A DNA stretch of 64,000 nucleotides from Opeltia flavorubescens (lineage: Eukaryota; Ascomycota; Lecanoromycetes; Teloschistales; Teloschistaceae): the NCBI GenBank assembly GCA_000442125.1, contig KE546968.1, forward strand, positions 1,329,932 to 1,393,931. The letters run 5' to 3'. Below, piece after piece: positions 62,501 to 64,000 of this stretch (its first letter is position 1; every line of letters starts with the position of its first letter). Made by a program: the position numbers and the translations under genes. Below the pieces are notes generated by a model. The model was not told the DNA's origin and ran no database searches. It worked only from the letters and a program-made list of their open reading frames with translations.

Positions 62501-64000
62501 TTTACAAAATATATATAAATAGTAATTTAATATAAAAAAACGCGTAATTTAATATCGTTAATTAAATTATATAGATATAGAATTATTTAATATTAAATTT
62601 ATAATAAAAAATTAATTAATATAATTTTTATATAAATTTATTAGATTTTATTATTCAATTAAAAGTTAAAAATATAATATAAAAACGCTTCTATAATTAA
62701 AAAATACTAAAGAAAATTATTAAAAATTATTAATTTCGCTAGAATTTTTTTTAAAATAATATCTACCAGTTATAATAATAATTTCGCGAAAATTAATTAA
62801 ATTAAAATCGCTAGTAGTATTATTAATAAAAGTTTTTTTAATAATAAAACGATTTTAAATAAAATAGCATTAGATTTTTAAAAAAGCTTTTTTAATATAT
62901 AAATAACTTCCAGCGGTATTTTTAGCGCTAGATTAAAGTATTAAAAAATCTATATATCGATTTTATATTAAATTTATACTAAAATTATTAATAAAACGTT
63001 TATTTTAATAATATAAATAATATAATAAATTTAAATAACTAGAATATTTATTATATAATTTAATAAAAAAAAAAATAAAAAAACTAAAAAATATTTTAAA
63101 TTTTTATACTTAAAAATTTAATAATATATTTATTAAAAATTTTTATATTTATTATCTATTTATTAATTATAATAATACTCGAAACGAATAATATTAAATA
63201 TAATTATTTATTTATTATAAATATTTTATATTTCTAGTAGTATTAAATAATTTAAATAAATTATAAAATTATATACTAAATATATATAATTTAAATTCTA
63301 AAAATTATTAATTTTTTTATATTTACTATTAATTTATATAAAAAATTATACGCTAAAATTTATATATATATATATATTCCGACGTTTTAAATTTAATAAT
63401 ATAATAGTATAAATATAATTTTTTAATATTAAATTCTAGATATATATTAATACTAGTAGGAAAACTTTAATTTTCGATAAAATTTTTTTATTATTCTACC
63501 TAAACTACTATAATATAATATAAAAAACGAAATTAGTAATATTATAAAATATATATAATCTATAAATTACTAATAAAATCGCGAGAATTTATATTTAACT
63601 AGATAAAATTAACGGCTAAAATATATTTATAGAAGTTTATTTAATAGATATTTATAAAGCTAGTTTTATTATAAATCTATTATAGTTTATAGAATATAAT
63701 ACGGTTATTTATATAATTAAAAAATTTATAATAAAAAAAAAATAATTTTTATATATAAATTTAATAATAATAAAAAGATTTTTATTATTATATATACTAG
63801 TATTTTTATATTTATATTTATAATTTATATTAAACGTTAAAAAAAATAATAAATAGTAATAAATTTAATAATATTATTTAAAGAATTTTTGTAAATTTAA
63901 ATTAATATTAGCGAATATTTAATTTAATTTAAATTAATTAAAAATAAATATTTAAAAATATTAAAATATAGTATTTTTAAATTAAATTTATTTCAAATAA
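59511..64000. other. RIP-degraded AT-rich block to window end
   Basis: Predominantly A/T, stop-filled, with sparse GC remnants at 60230-60400, 61180-61250, 62000-62180, 62870-62960 and 63580-63640. Some plus-strand segments around 62000-62900 look faintly protein-like, but no family can be named. A TA microsatellite lies at about 63361-63376. No RNA gene or end repeat found. Confidence 0.5.

Noticed and set aside
1-64000. CRISPR array, rRNA genes, bacterial-type operons
   Set aside because: No regularly spaced short repeats with unique spacers, no rRNA-like conserved blocks and no dense open frames. The sequence is clearly fungal repeat DNA.
1-64000. Mitochondrial genome fragment, suggested by AT content
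   Set aside because: No mitochondrial genes or tRNAs are present, and the bias comes with RIP dinucleotide patterns and nested nuclear transposons with target duplications.

Overview
The window looks like an AT-rich, gene-empty repeat block from a filamentous ascomycete (Pezizomycotina). Nearly all of it carries the mark of repeat-induced point mutation (RIP). TpA is everywhere, CpA and TpG are almost absent over long stretches, and stops fill all six frames. I found no intact host gene, rRNA gene, CRISPR array or convincing functional tRNA. The only two open frames of note (68 and 83 codons) look spurious. The organism assignment is inference from the RIP pattern and the transposon families.

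Layout. 1-~560: a damaged repeat (family L, truncated by the window edge). ~560-10.1 kb: AT-rich degraded sequence with two opposite copies of a ~0.53 kb short-inverted-repeat element (family M, 3127-3651 and 8505-9052), one copy of a ~400 bp family with terminal hairpins (family S, 5670-6075) and one ~709 bp TA-flanked MITE (family T, 6632-7340). 10.1-20.7 kb: less degraded; holds a minus-strand coding relic, a large plus-strand relic resembling a Plavaka-type DNA transposase, a 95-bp perfect duplication around an N and poly-T runs, and an unrecognised coding-like region. 20.7-27.9 kb: Gypsy element A, with both 205-bp LTRs and a 5-bp target duplication. 27.9-36.8 kb: the far side of A's target, more AT-rich sequence, S copies, one end of a hAT-like element, and the 3' pol part of a chromodomain-bearing Ty3/Gypsy element. 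36.8-44.3 kb: copy B of the A family, with a young S copy inside. 44.9-55.3 kb: two more copies (C and D) of the same family in opposite orientations, loaded with S copies and a hAT-like MITE. 55.4-58.7 kb: an inverted pair of family L arms around a second T MITE. 58.7-64 kb: AT-rich debris with one less degraded island at about 59.25-59.5 kb.

Reading the nest. The four related Gypsy copies are the scaffold; S and hAT-like elements landed in them later, so they give a relative order of insertion. The most interesting small elements are S (no inverted termini, hairpins near both ends, AT-rich insertion sites, three size classes) and T (a TA-flanked MITE with RNA polymerase III-type A and B boxes at the same 101-bp offset in both copies). 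All coding relics are treated as fossils. Nothing here suggests an active gene system; the value is in element structure, nesting and RIP history.
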